Below, piece by piece: positions 7,965-14,730 of a stretch of 64,000 nucleotides of DNA. Source of the DNA: JAWPMT01 sp965267435. GTDB taxonomy: Bacteria > Bacteroidota > Bacteroidia > Cytophagales > Cyclobacteriaceae. The position numbers were made by a program, and so were the translations under genes. The notes beneath the pieces are model-generated. The model was not told the DNA's origin. It searched no databases and saw only the letters and a program-made list of their open reading frames with translations. The stretch covers positions 3,844,001 to 3,908,000 of the forward strand of contig OZ253960.1 of NCBI GenBank assembly GCA_965267435.1, in the 5' to 3' direction. Every line of letters begins with the position of its first letter. Position 1 is the stretch's first letter.

Positions 7965-10559
7965 CTACTCCCTCGGAACATTGATGTGCTGGCCAAGAAA
8001 TACGGCGTTCATAAATAGTTTATTGGTGCCATACCATGACCCACGAAAATTAGGGTTCTCAGCGAAAAGAATTGCCCGACCGCCGCCTACCCGACTCACC
8101 ACAATCGAGGCGGATTTTTTCAAGAAGTCGTTCAGGTTCTCATCACTGATGAAGCCGTCGATATGGGGATTGGCCGTATATTTTGCCACAGTTGAGTACG
8201 GATTCTGTGACGGCGCGAGCCACACTTCACTATTGCGATAGACAGGGATCGTCTCGCCGGTATAGCCAAAAGCGATAGGATGTGTCAGGTCCAACTCCAC
8301 CTCAAAGATGGCGCCACCCACCCGTTTCTTACCTGATCGTTCAGGGGCACTCACATAGGGAAGACGCTTCACCGGCTCCTTTTTTTCTTCCTCTTTGGCT
8401 TTCTCTTTCTTCACGAGCTTTTCATTGACCAGCCCTTTGTTGATGGCCCAGCTAGCCGCGCCGCGTTGCGCAATCAGGGTATTGCCTGCTTCTATCCATG
8501 ACTTCATTTTCGCGATGTCAGCGGAGTCCAGCTGGCTGTAACTGCCCGATACCAATACAAGGGTATTGTACTTGTCCCAGTCGATCCTTCCGAAGTTGCT
8601 TACCCAGACTTTGGTGACGGGCATGCCAATGCGCGTATCGAGTAGGTGCCATACCTCGCCGGCTTCGTAGCTACTCACGCCGTCCCCGATGAGCATGATG
8701 GGCTTAGGCTTCTCCAATGACTGAAAGTAGCGGCTGCCAAGATCCACACCGGAAGTCGAATAGCCTCCATCCGCCGCGAATACCGGCACAGACCATTTCT
8801 CCTGGAGGCCTGATAGCATTTCGTGCAGATCATCCACATTTTGCTTTTGCTTGCTGACCGGGATTAGTAGCGTACCATAGCCAAACGCGCGGTTGCCCCG
8901 ATCGGTGTCGATGGAGAACTCCTTAAAGGCGCTTAGCACTTCGATCTTTTTGTCCAATAGTTCATCCAGCAGAGGCATCGCATTGTAGTCCTCCCACGGG
9001 ATGAGGTAGGCGTAGTTTGATTTGGCCACAGCCTCCACCTTCGTGACATTCGACTCCCTCGTCACTTCACTTCCTTGCGCGGCCAGGGAGTTGGTGGCCG
9101 CATAGGTCATATTGTAGAAGTTGGCCAGTGACCAGGCAGAGGCATCGTAGAAAACACTGTCTGTGTACTCGCTATAAGTCTCGAAAACACTCTGTACCAG
9201 GCGGTACTGCGGCTGAGCGGTGGGTACGAGGTACGAGGTACCTGGATTGAAGCGCTTACCACCTGCTGTCACTCCCTGGGAGAGCTCGTGCACCCTTACG
9301 CGATGGATCAGCAACTTGTCCAGAAACGCCCGTGTGCGGTTTTCATCACCATCCGTGCCGAACACATAGCCCTTGGTCTTTGAAGCATTGGCATTGCTGA
9401 TGGCCGACTTGAAGAAGTCCTGCTGATACCCATGCAGTAGTTCCTTGTTCTCAACGGCCGCTCGCACCGTTGCCATGCTGGAAGTGTATTGATTGCGAAT
9501 GGTGAAGGCAAAAGTGATCTCGCCAGTGGGTGTCTTCTGCTTGTGACCCCGAGAGCTGGCTTGCTCAAAAAGTAGTGCCAAGCCACCCTGCAGATCGGGG
9601 TAGGAACTGCCGTACCCCGGATAAGTACCATCGAAAACTTCCTTCGTAAAGTAGAAAGAACCAATCTTGTTGAGGTCCTCCTGGAAGTATTTCGCAAAGA
9701 GATCGTTGAGTGTGGTGTAATTCTCCTTGGGCATGATGGGATCCTTACTGGCATTGTCCTTCATCGGTTCGAAGAAGTAAGTGCTATTTGTCCCCATTTC
9801 ATGGAAGTCCGTGACCACATTAGGGTACCACTGGTGATACCAATTGAGTTTACCTCGGCTCTCTGGATTGATGGCCAGCCACCAGTCACGATTCAGGTCA
9901 AACCAATAGTGATTGGTGCGACCGCGGGGCCAGCCTTCATTGTGCTCCGCGTCGTCGGGGTCATCGACCAGCGGGGTGCCCTTGTACATATTCGCCCAGT
10001 GCGTGTGGCGATCCCGCCCATCCGGGTTGATTGTGGGATCGATCATCACTACGGCTTCGTCCCGGTATTGTCGGGCCTGATCACTTTCTGAGGCTACGAG
10101 TGTGTAGGCCGTCAACATCGCTGCCTCGGAGCTAGAGGGCTCGTTGCCGTGCACATTGTATCCGAGATTGATAAATATCGGGAAGGACGAAAAGTCACTG
10201 ACATTCTGATCGACGTCGACCACGGTCATGTGTTGTTCGCGAAGGGCATCGAGATTCGATAGGTTGTCCTCAGAAGTCACGGTGAGTATGACCAATGGCC
10301 GATGCCCGTGGGTCATCCCGTACTGATGGATCGAAGCCCTGGGCGAAAGCTCGGCGAGTTTCTCCAGGTAGGCTACGATGCGATCATACCTTGTGTGGTA
10401 TGATCCGATGTCATAGCCGAGAAACACAGCAGGTGATGGAATGGACTCGTCAAAAGGTCCCCGGTCACTGAGAAAGTAATCCTGCGCAGTAAGCGAGAAA
10501 GGTAAGAGGGTGGTGGCAACAGCCAGACAGGCGATGATGAAAGCAGTAATTTTTCGCAT
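7965..10559 (-). CDS. secreted M14 zinc carboxypeptidase, large form
   Basis: An 864-residue exported metallopeptidase. After a signal peptide (MRKITAFIIACLAVATTLLPFSLTAQ) comes the M14 domain (about residues 45-340). HGNEPSSSE (near 136) supplies the zinc His and Glu, followed by TINPDGRDRHTHW and WFDLNRDW. VTDFHEMGTN (near 252) supplies the third zinc ligand and LLFEQASSRG (near 331) the catalytic Glu. The remaining 500 residues resemble the glutamine-amidotransferase-like and beta domains seen in long Bacteroidota M14 proteins. A Lys/Glu-rich run (EKLVKKEKAKEEEKKEP, about 725) breaks the fold. It probably trims peptides in the periplasm or outside the cell. The gene is monocistronic. Confidence 0.88.
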   Translation of the reverse strand: MRKITAFIIACLAVATTLLPFSLTAQDYFLSDRGPFDESIPSPAVFLGYDIGSYHTRYDRIVAYLEKLAELSPRASIHQYGMTHGHRPLVILTVTSEDNLSNLDALREQHMTVVDVDQNVSDFSSFPIFINLGYNVHGNEPSSSEAAMLTAYTLVASESDQARQYRDEAVVMIDPTINPDGRDRHTHWANMYKGTPLVDDPDDAEHNEGWPRGRTNHYWFDLNRDWWLAINPESRGKLNWYHQWYPNVVTDFHEMGTNSTYFFEPMKDNASKDPIMPKENYTTLNDLFAKYFQEDLNKIGSFYFTKEVFDGTYPGYGSSYPDLQGGLALLFEQASSRGHKQKTPTGEITFAFTIRNQYTSSMATVRAAVENKELLHGYQQDFFKSAISNANASKTKGYVFGTDGDENRTRAFLDKLLIHRVRVHELSQGVTAGGKRFNPGTSYLVPTAQPQYRLVQSVFETYSEYTDSVFYDASAWSLANFYNMTYAATNSLAAQGSEVTRESNVTKVEAVAKSNYAYLIPWEDYNAMPLLDELLDKKIEVLSAFKEFSIDTDRGNRAFGYGTLLIPVSKQKQNVDDLHEMLSGLQEKWSVPVFAADGGYSTSGVDLGSRYFQSLEKPKPIMLIGDGVSSYEAGEVWHLLDTRIGMPVTKVWVSNFGRIDWDKYNTLVLVSGSYSQLDSADIAKMKSWIEAGNTLIAQRGAASWAINKGLVNEKLVKKEKAKEEEKKEPVKRLPYVSAPERSGKKRVGGAIFEVELDLTHPIAFGYTGETIPVYRNSEVWLAPSQNPYSTVAKYTANPHIDGFISDENLNDFLKKSASIVVSRVGGGRAILFAENPNFRGSWYGTNKLFMNAVFLGQHINVPRE

Positions 10560-10767
10560 TGCTAAGTAGTCAAATGGGTCTCTTCAATGAAGGACGCTAA
10601 AGATAGGTCATCAAACTCATCATCGACAGTTGACTCCTTTTAGCGGCTGCTTTCCACCGACCGATGGACGATGGCAATTGTTAATGACTTCCAAATGACG
10701 TGTTAAAGATGTGCTAAACACCATCTAAAGTACCCTGGCAATCCTGGCAGATCTCTACATTGGCTTT

Positions 10768-11385
10768 GTGAAAACGATCCTACACGTACTTACCTTCTAC
10801 CTACTGATCATGCCTTTTTCGCTTTCTTGCGGTGACACTGTCAAGGAGCAGCTGGCAGACAAAGTGCACCAATACTACGCGGCAAAGAATCGACATGACT
10901 TCGGTTCGCTCGCGTACACAAAATTCAAGTGCGACACCAGTACGACGTGGCATGGGGAAAGAACAGGCGAAGGCCTTCGCTCCCTCTTCAATCCAAACTC
11001 CGGCTGGAATCAGTGGGACATCGCCTGGGAAGGCAGGTATGAATATGAAATCGTGGAGGTCGACAGTGACAGCCTCCTCGTCAGGCTTCGCTTTACTGAA
11101 TTCAATGAATTCCTCACGGCTGTTGGCATCCCGGAGGGTTTGAGCGCGACGATCACTTTCTGGTTTGATGAGGATCTCCGAGTCAAGGAGACGCTCTTCG
11201 GTTGGGATGATGACAATCAGAGCGTGCATGAAAACCTGAAGCCCATTGTATCGTGGGCCCTGTCTTATGACTCCGCGGCGATAGCGGAGGTCTACTTAAA
11301 TGATGGTTTCGAGGCGAGTGCCCAGAAGGCCGATATGTGGAAGCCATTGCTGGAAGCGTATCAGCCCTCTATGGCTGCGAGATGA
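10768..11385 (+). CDS. hypothetical lipoprotein, possibly SnoaL/NTF2-like
   Basis: A 205-residue protein starting at a GTG at 10768; no ATG fits the signal peptide. The leader (KTILHVLTFYLLIMPFSLSC) ends in a lipobox with Cys near residue 21. The mature part begins with a helix (VKEQLADKVHQYYAAKNRHDF) and continues as alternating strands (YEYEIVEVDSDSLLVRLRFTEF, then ATITFWFDEDLRVKETLFGW). That pattern suggests a SnoaL/NTF2-like cone fold, but similarity is weak and function unknown. It stands alone, transcribed away from the M14 gene. Confidence 0.6.
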   Translation: MKTILHVLTFYLLIMPFSLSCGDTVKEQLADKVHQYYAAKNRHDFGSLAYTKFKCDTSTTWHGERTGEGLRSLFNPNSGWNQWDIAWEGRYEYEIVEVDSDSLLVRLRFTEFNEFLTAVGIPEGLSATITFWFDEDLRVKETLFGWDDDNQSVHENLKPIVSWALSYDSAAIAEVYLNDGFEASAQKADMWKPLLEAYQPSMAAR

Positions 11386-11695
11386 TATTTTGGGGGGCCT
11401 CGTGAAGTAGAGAGAGTCCGATTTTCCCTTGTATTAGAAATTGATCGACTCTCACTTCACGACCGGGCTCTCACTTGTATCTTGCTCCCCGCTACCGGCC
11501 TTGTGCCAGGACCCTCTTCGAGTCAGGAGCTTTTATCATCCTTCATCGGCGCGAAAAGGTCCCGGCTCTCCCCGCGGATACCCACTCGATCCCTGGCCCG
11601 GAACTCACAGCTTCCCTCTCAGGAGGGAAATTTGTTACTCCTCAGTTAAACCATCATCCCCGGCTATTGTCAAATGGCCAAACAATTAAGCAATC
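11386..11695. other. intergenic stretch with an imperfect inverted repeat
   Basis: Between the lipoprotein and the DUF6515 gene. An imperfect inverted repeat, CGTGAAGTAGAGAGAGTCCGAT (from 11401) against ATCGACTCTCACTTCACG (to 11461), could fold into a stem of about 17 pairs with bulges. It has no clear U-tract. The GC-rich remainder has forward open frames of about 80 codons with low-complexity composition and no recognisable domain, so I call no gene. Confidence 0.45.
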
Positions 11696-12064
11696 ATGGA
11701 AAATGTCCTTAGCAAAAAGATAGCTGCCACACTACTTGTGATGGCAATAGCATTTCTCGGAATAGTCCACTACTCACAAGCTCAAAAGACCGTCGTTGTT
11801 AAAAAGACGACAGTGGTGAGGACCCTGCCCAAGTCACATGTGGCAGTCAGCCATCGCAATGTGCACTACCGATATGTGGACGGGGTATTTTATAAGCCCC
11901 ATGGTCGAGGCTTTGTCATCGTCGATGCACCGGTAGGTATTCGAGTGGCAGCCTTACCCAAATCGGCCTCAGTCGTTCGTGTGAGAGGGAAGAGATACTA
12001 CCGGGTCAATAATATCTACTACAGGAAAATCGGACGGAAGTACGAGGTGGTCACGATAGCATGA
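11696..12064 (+). CDS. DUF6515-family exported protein
   Basis: A 122-residue basic protein with an N-terminal signal peptide (about residues 8-29, ending SQAQ). The mature part has HYRYVDGVFYKPHGRGFVIV, VGIRVAALPKSA and GKRYYRVNNIYYRKIGRKYEVV. Repeated 'YY/F-Y-x-x-G' strands with a 'VxxLP' turn are characteristic of the DUF6515 family in Bacteroidota. Function is unknown; a small periplasmic or surface beta protein is likely. It is single, with a strong intrinsic terminator 26 nt after its stop. Confidence 0.7.
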   Translation: MENVLSKKIAATLLVMAIAFLGIVHYSQAQKTVVVKKTTVVRTLPKSHVAVSHRNVHYRYVDGVFYKPHGRGFVIVDAPVGIRVAALPKSASVVRVRGKRYYRVNNIYYRKIGRKYEVVTIA

Positions 12065-12089
12065 CCCGCAAATAACAAGCAACTGGAGG

Positions 12090-12117
12090 GCCGGCAATAA
12101 GTTGTCGGCTTTTTTTT
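12090..12117 (+). terminator. intrinsic terminator after the DUF6515 gene
   Basis: GCCGGCAA-TAAG-TTGTCGGC stem-loop (one G-U pair) followed by eight T residues, 26 nt after the stop codon. Confidence 0.85.
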
Positions 12118-12142
12118 ATCGGCCCTAATCGGCTGACATCGT

Positions 12143-12173
12143 CACTGGTCTCAGCGAGACGCTAAGACCAGTG
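12143..12173. repeat. 31-nt palindrome at left end of the tRNA-Asn cluster
   Basis: CACTGGTCT at 12143-12151 pairs with AGACCAGTG at 12165-12173, with inner CAGCG / CGCTA arms and an AGA loop (14-bp arms, one mismatch). A nearly identical palindrome in the opposite orientation lies at 12494-12519. Confidence 0.75.
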
Positions 12174-12176
12174 CCC

Positions 12177-12201
12177 GCGGCGACCGTCGAAATGTCGAAC
12201 C
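12177..12201. repeat. 25-nt GC-rich block, copy 1
   Basis: A 25-nt string starting GCGGCGACCGTCGAAA and ending TCGAACC, identical to 12366-12390. It adjoins the T-loop-side end of decayed tRNA copy A. Confidence 0.8.
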
Positions 12202-12256
12202 ACCAAGGACCCTCTGATTAACAGGCTTGCCGCCCGCGTCAGATGCTCTAACCAGC
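12195..12256 (-). pseudogene. tRNA-Asn relic A (anticodon-loop insertion, truncated)
   Basis: Matches the central part of the intact tRNA-Asn at 12731-12804 but lacks both acceptor strands. A 14-nt GC-rich insertion (12224-12237) interrupts the anticodon loop, next to the GTT anticodon. The 5' side runs into CCAGCAGACTTC instead of a proper D-stem and acceptor. Confidence 0.7.
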
Positions 12257-12295
12257 CAGCAGACTTCTTAAAATTCGGCCTGGCTATCTGCAAAC

Positions 12296-12323
12296 AAAAA
12301 AAGCCCGGCTTTCACCGGGCTTT
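12296..12323 (-). terminator. intrinsic terminator downstream of tRNA relic B
   Basis: On the reverse strand: AAAGCCCGG-TGAAA-CCGGGCTTT hairpin then a run of seven T residues. Same hairpin as at 12699-12726, indicating duplication of a tRNA-terminator unit. Confidence 0.8.
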
Positions 12324-12327
12324 GAAG

Positions 12328-12460
12328 CTCCTCCTATTGGGGCGGACGGCCAGTCCCCGATCGCAGCGGCGACCGTCGAAATGTCGAACCGCCCAAGGAC
12401 CCTCTGATTAACAGGCTGGCCGCCCGCGTCAGATCCCCTAACCAGCTGAGCTAAGGAGGA
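12328..12460 (-). pseudogene. tRNA-Asn relic B (insertions in T-loop and anticodon loop)
   Basis: Keeps both acceptor strands (TCCTCCT and AGGAGGA) and most stems of tRNA-Asn. A block of about 50 nt (12342-12392) is inserted at the T-loop and a 14-nt block (12414-12427) at the anticodon loop. AGAGC of the D-stem has changed to AGGGGA. It cannot form a normal tRNA. It has its own intrinsic terminator. Confidence 0.75.
12366..12390. repeat. 25-nt GC-rich block, copy 2
   Basis: Identical to 12177-12201. It forms part of the T-loop insertion in tRNA relic B. Confidence 0.8.
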
Positions 12461-12493
12461 ATGTAATTTCCTTTCATCGTTCCTTCCAACCGT

Positions 12494-12519
12494 CTGGTCT
12501 TAGCGTCTCGCTGAGACCA
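12494..12519. repeat. palindrome, inverted copy of 12143-12173
   Basis: CTGGTCTTAGCGTCTCGCTGAGACCA reads as the reverse complement of the palindrome at 12143-12173 over nearly its whole length. The two enclose tRNA relics A and B with their terminator. Confidence 0.75.
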
Positions 12520-12529
12520 ATGACGGTGA

Positions 12530-12563
12530 GGCTACGCGCCCCGACCACCTGGGCTAAGGAGGA
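12530..12563 (-). pseudogene. tRNA-Asn relic C (5' half only, D-loop insertion)
   Basis: Only the 5' acceptor strand and D-arm remain (TCCTCCTTAGCCCAGGTGGT on the reverse strand), with a 14-nt insertion at 12530-12543 in the D-loop. The same insertion occurs in relic F. The copy then runs into the palindrome at 12494-12519. Confidence 0.65.
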
Positions 12564-12610
12564 ATGTAATTTCCTTTTATCGTTCCTTCCACTTCGTCGG
12601 GTCTTGGACC
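12564..12610. repeat. 47-nt direct repeat between tRNA units, copy 1
   Basis: Identical over 47 nt to 12805-12851 (starts ATGTAATTTCCTTTTATCG, ends GTCTTGGACC). A shorter variant of its first part occurs at 12461-12488. Confidence 0.85.
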
Positions 12611-12658
12611 CCTTGATTTAGCGACGAGATGCCCTAGGTGACTTGCCCCAACCTGCTA
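12602..12658 (-). pseudogene. tRNA-Asn relic D (highly decayed, D-loop insertion)
   Basis: Aligns loosely with the D-arm to variable-loop part of tRNA-Asn. A 14-nt insertion at 12637-12650 occupies exactly the same D-loop point as in relics C and F, but its sequence has diverged (about 9 of 14 identical). The anticodon region is altered and no acceptor strands remain. Confidence 0.5.
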
Positions 12659-12698
12659 GTCGTCTTCTTTAAAAAATTCGACCTAAATCTATGCAAAC

Positions 12699-12726
12699 AA
12701 AAAAAGCCCGGCTTTCACCGGGCTTT
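12699..12726 (-). terminator. intrinsic terminator of the tRNA-Asn gene
   Basis: Reverse strand: AAAGCCCGG-TGAAA-CCGGGCTTT hairpin followed by T residues, 4 nt beyond the 3' end of the intact tRNA. Confidence 0.88.
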
Positions 12727-12730
12727 ACTG

Positions 12731-12804
12731 CTCCTCCTCTTGGGCTCGAACCAAGGACCCTCTGATTAACAGTCAGATGCTCTAACCAGCTGAGCTAAGG
12801 AGGA
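12731..12804 (-). tRNA. tRNA-Asn (anticodon GTT)
   Basis: A complete 74-nt tRNA on the reverse strand. Acceptor TCCTCCT pairs with AGGAGGA and the discriminator base is G. The D-arm is GCTC-AGCTGGTTA-GAGC. The anticodon arm is TCTGA-CTGTTAA-TCAGA with anticodon GTT, and the T-arm is CTTGG-TTCGAGC-CCAAG. CCA is not encoded. It is the only intact member of a cluster of six related copies and is followed by its own terminator. Confidence 0.95.
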
Positions 12805-12851
12805 ATGTAATTTCCTTTTATCGTTCCTTCCACTTCGTCGGGTCTTGGACC
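12805..12851. repeat. 47-nt direct repeat between tRNA units, copy 2
   Basis: Identical to 12564-12610. It separates the intact tRNA-Asn from relic F and replaces the T-arm and 3' acceptor strand of relic F. Confidence 0.85.
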
Positions 12852-12910
12852 CTCTGATTAACAGTCAGATGCTCTAGGCTACGCGCCCCGACCAGCTGAG
12901 CTAAGGAGGA
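12842..12910 (-). pseudogene. tRNA-Asn relic F (D-loop insertion, no T-arm)
   Basis: The 5' acceptor strand, D-stem and whole anticodon arm are identical to the intact gene. The D-loop carries a 14-nt insertion at 12877-12890. The sequence leaves the tRNA after the variable loop and runs into the 47-nt repeat, so the T-arm and 3' acceptor strand are missing. It is the promoter-proximal copy of the array. Confidence 0.75.
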
Positions 12911-12951
12911 ATAATTTAAAACGACCCATCTGGTCGCTTCGAAAAGGACTG

Positions 12952-12982
12952 CAAATGTACATGGTTGGCACCCAATCGACAA
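12952..12982 (-). promoter_or_regulatory. promoter of the tRNA-Asn array
   Basis: Reverse strand: TTG (12980-12982), 20 nt, then TACATTTG (12952-12959). This matches the Bacteroidota TTG / TAnnTTTG promoter exactly, with spacing in the usual range. It lies about 42 nt upstream of relic F, so relic F and the intact tRNA would share one transcript. Confidence 0.65.
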
Positions 12983-13046
12983 TAACTTGCCACAAAAAAA
13001 TCTTCAGTTATGTGGTGCCCTGCCAATGGGGGGTTTCTATGATCCA

Positions 13047-13730
13047 TCAATGGGATGCCCCAAAGTAATGCCAAAGCTGATAGCCTGCCAATGCGATACC
13101 GGCCAACAACAAATAGGTATTGGTCGCTTTGAAGAAGGGCTCAAAACTATCCCTCCTCCTCCATTGATTGATGATGAATATGATCGGGATGAGGGCAGCA
13201 ATTTGACCTAGCTCGACTCCTAGATTAAAACTGATGATCTTCCAAAGGATACCCTCCTGCTTCACTGCAAATGACTGCAGACGGGCTGACAGGCCAAGCC
13301 CATGAATAAGCCCAAACACAAAAACCATATTCAATAAGTGTGGTGGGTTGACCTTGAGGTACTTTTGAAATAGGCCTAGATTCTCGAATCCTTTGTAGAA
13401 GACACTGAACCCGATAACTGCATCAATCAAATGTTCATTGACGGCGAACTGAAGATAGGTGGCGCCGATGAGCGTGATGCTATGACCGATGGTAAACGCT
13501 GTAATGAACTTGACAATATCCCGAAACTCCTTCAAGAAAAAGATGACCCCCACAAGAAAAAGCAGGTGATCATAACCCGTGAGCATATGTTTTGCGCCCA
13601 CCCATATGTACGCCAAGAGTCCGCCATTCTCGAGTAATGCACGATCCCCACCAGATACATCGTGCGCGTAGGCAAAGAATGGGAGGGCGCACAGCAACAC
13701 CCCAAGTATTTTCAAACGTAGCTTGCTCAA
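13047..13730 (-). CDS. HupE/UreJ-family membrane protein
   Basis: A 227-residue integral membrane protein with an N-terminal signal peptide (KLRLKILGVLLCALPFFAYA, then HDVSGGD). It has about six further hydrophobic segments. The metal-site signature includes GAKHMLTGYDHLLFL, TAFTIGHSITL, DAVIGFSVFYKGFENLG and FVFGLIHGLGLSA. These His/Asp motifs mark the HupE/UreJ_2 family, inner-membrane carriers for nickel or cobalt. No ATG fits. I choose the TTG at 13730, one base after the DUF4198 stop (TAGcTTG); longer forms would run through the neighbour's reading frame. A periplasmic His-rich protein is encoded just upstream, supporting a joint metal role. Confidence 0.82.
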   Translation of the reverse strand: MSKLRLKILGVLLCALPFFAYAHDVSGGDRALLENGGLLAYIWVGAKHMLTGYDHLLFLVGVIFFLKEFRDIVKFITAFTIGHSITLIGATYLQFAVNEHLIDAVIGFSVFYKGFENLGLFQKYLKVNPPHLLNMVFVFGLIHGLGLSARLQSFAVKQEGILWKIISFNLGVELGQIAALIPIIFIINQWRRRDSFEPFFKATNTYLLLAGIALAGYQLWHYFGASH

Positions 13731-13731
13731 G

Positions 13732-14730
13732 CTATCTCTTTCTCCTGAACCAGAAAAACAGCACGACGACCAAGAGCAGACTACCCAAAACGAAGACATA
13801 GGTGGGAACTCCCTCTTCGTGGCTATGCTCATCCTCAGCGTGATCATGCTCATGGGAATGTCCTTCTCCCACGGCAAACGTCAGTGTCGCCCAGTTTGAC
13901 TCATGTGTAAGACCTTCTTCCTCTGACTCCACCAGGTGGATCGTCCTCAGGTACCAAACCCCGGCCGAGGATATCGGTACATTCAAAAGACCTTGCCCAT
14001 CAGTACGCAACTGCAGCAGCTCATCGTGCTGGTGGTCACTCTCTGCATCGTGCGTGTGCGTGGTCCCATCATGGGAATGCGCAGCACCGTCTCCATGTGT
14101 ATGTTCCGCAGCCTTATACCCCACGTATACCAGCTGATTCGGCAAGGGCTTTTGCCGGAGGAGAAGCTGTACCGGCAGCTCGTGACCTGGGTGTATATCG
14201 TAAGGGTTCTCGAGTGCCACGAACTCAATTGGATATCCCAGAGGAGTCTTGAAGTCATCCGTGAGTCGATCTCCGACCTGAAAGATCGCCTTGACATGTT
14301 TGGAATACTTCTCCACAGCGGACGAGTCCAAAGTGCCCTGCCTGGTGCGGGACTCCAACATGTCCAGCACGCCATCATGCTCCAGGTACTCATTGAAATC
14401 CTCCGCGGACATGGCTAAGCTACGTGTTCGGGTAGAGACTCCAGCAACCCACGTGGCAGGCTGCCCGGTCGTGATATTCAGATAAGTGGTAGTACCCTCT
14501 TCAAACCAGGCCGATGTATCGGCGGCTGTCCGTTCGCCATTGCCTAGCAAACTCACATCAAGCATACGGTCCCGGGTAATTACATTCTCACTACGGTCGA
14601 AAGTGCCATTGAAAAGCTGAATGACAGTCTTGGTATTGGGCTCTAGAAAATACTGATCGAGCTTCAAGTACATGTCGTGGCTGGACAAGAGCAGTACGGA
14701 AAACAAACCGAGGACATAACGTTTCATCAT
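13732..14730 (-). CDS. DUF4198 protein, histidine-rich, C-terminal membrane anchor
   Basis: A 332-residue exported protein. A signal-like start (MMKRYVLGLFSVLLLSSHDMYLK) leads into a DUF4198 domain (to about 270), the periplasmic domain type found beside nickel/cobalt uptake proteins. Two His/Asp clusters stand out: EHTHGDGAAHSHDGTTHTHD and SDHQHDE near 215-240, and GHSHEHDHAEDEHSHEE near 290-307. One transmembrane helix (TYVFVLGSLLLVVVLFFWF) and a basic tail (RRKR) end the protein. It precedes the HupE gene with a 1-nt gap. I infer a tethered periplasmic metal binder that passes ions to HupE; which metal is not shown. Confidence 0.75.
   Translation of the reverse strand: MMKRYVLGLFSVLLLSSHDMYLKLDQYFLEPNTKTVIQLFNGTFDRSENVITRDRMLDVSLLGNGERTAADTSAWFEEGTTTYLNITTGQPATWVAGVSTRTRSLAMSAEDFNEYLEHDGVLDMLESRTRQGTLDSSAVEKYSKHVKAIFQVGDRLTDDFKTPLGYPIEFVALENPYDIHPGHELPVQLLLRQKPLPNQLVYVGYKAAEHTHGDGAAHSHDGTTHTHDAESDHQHDELLQLRTDGQGLLNVPISSAGVWYLRTIHLVESEEEGLTHESNWATLTFAVGEGHSHEHDHAEDEHSHEEGVPTYVFVLGSLLLVVVLFFWFRRKR

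Noticed and set aside
7834..8241. 135-codon forward open frame
   Set aside because: Most of it is antisense to the 3' end of the M14 carboxypeptidase and it shows no recognisable domain.
11441..11723. Two overlapping forward open frames of about 82 codons
   Set aside because: Low-complexity Pro/Ser/Arg-rich composition in a GC-rich stretch, no signal peptide or motif, and overlap with the DUF6515 start.
12190..12460. Possible intron-containing tRNA genes
   Set aside because: The insertions are 14 nt or sit in the T-loop, unlike bacterial group I introns in anticodon loops, and most copies lack acceptor strands.
12143..12910. CRISPR array or integron attC array
   Set aside because: Repeats are unequal in length and spacing, no cas or integrase gene is near, and the repeats align with tRNA-Asn.
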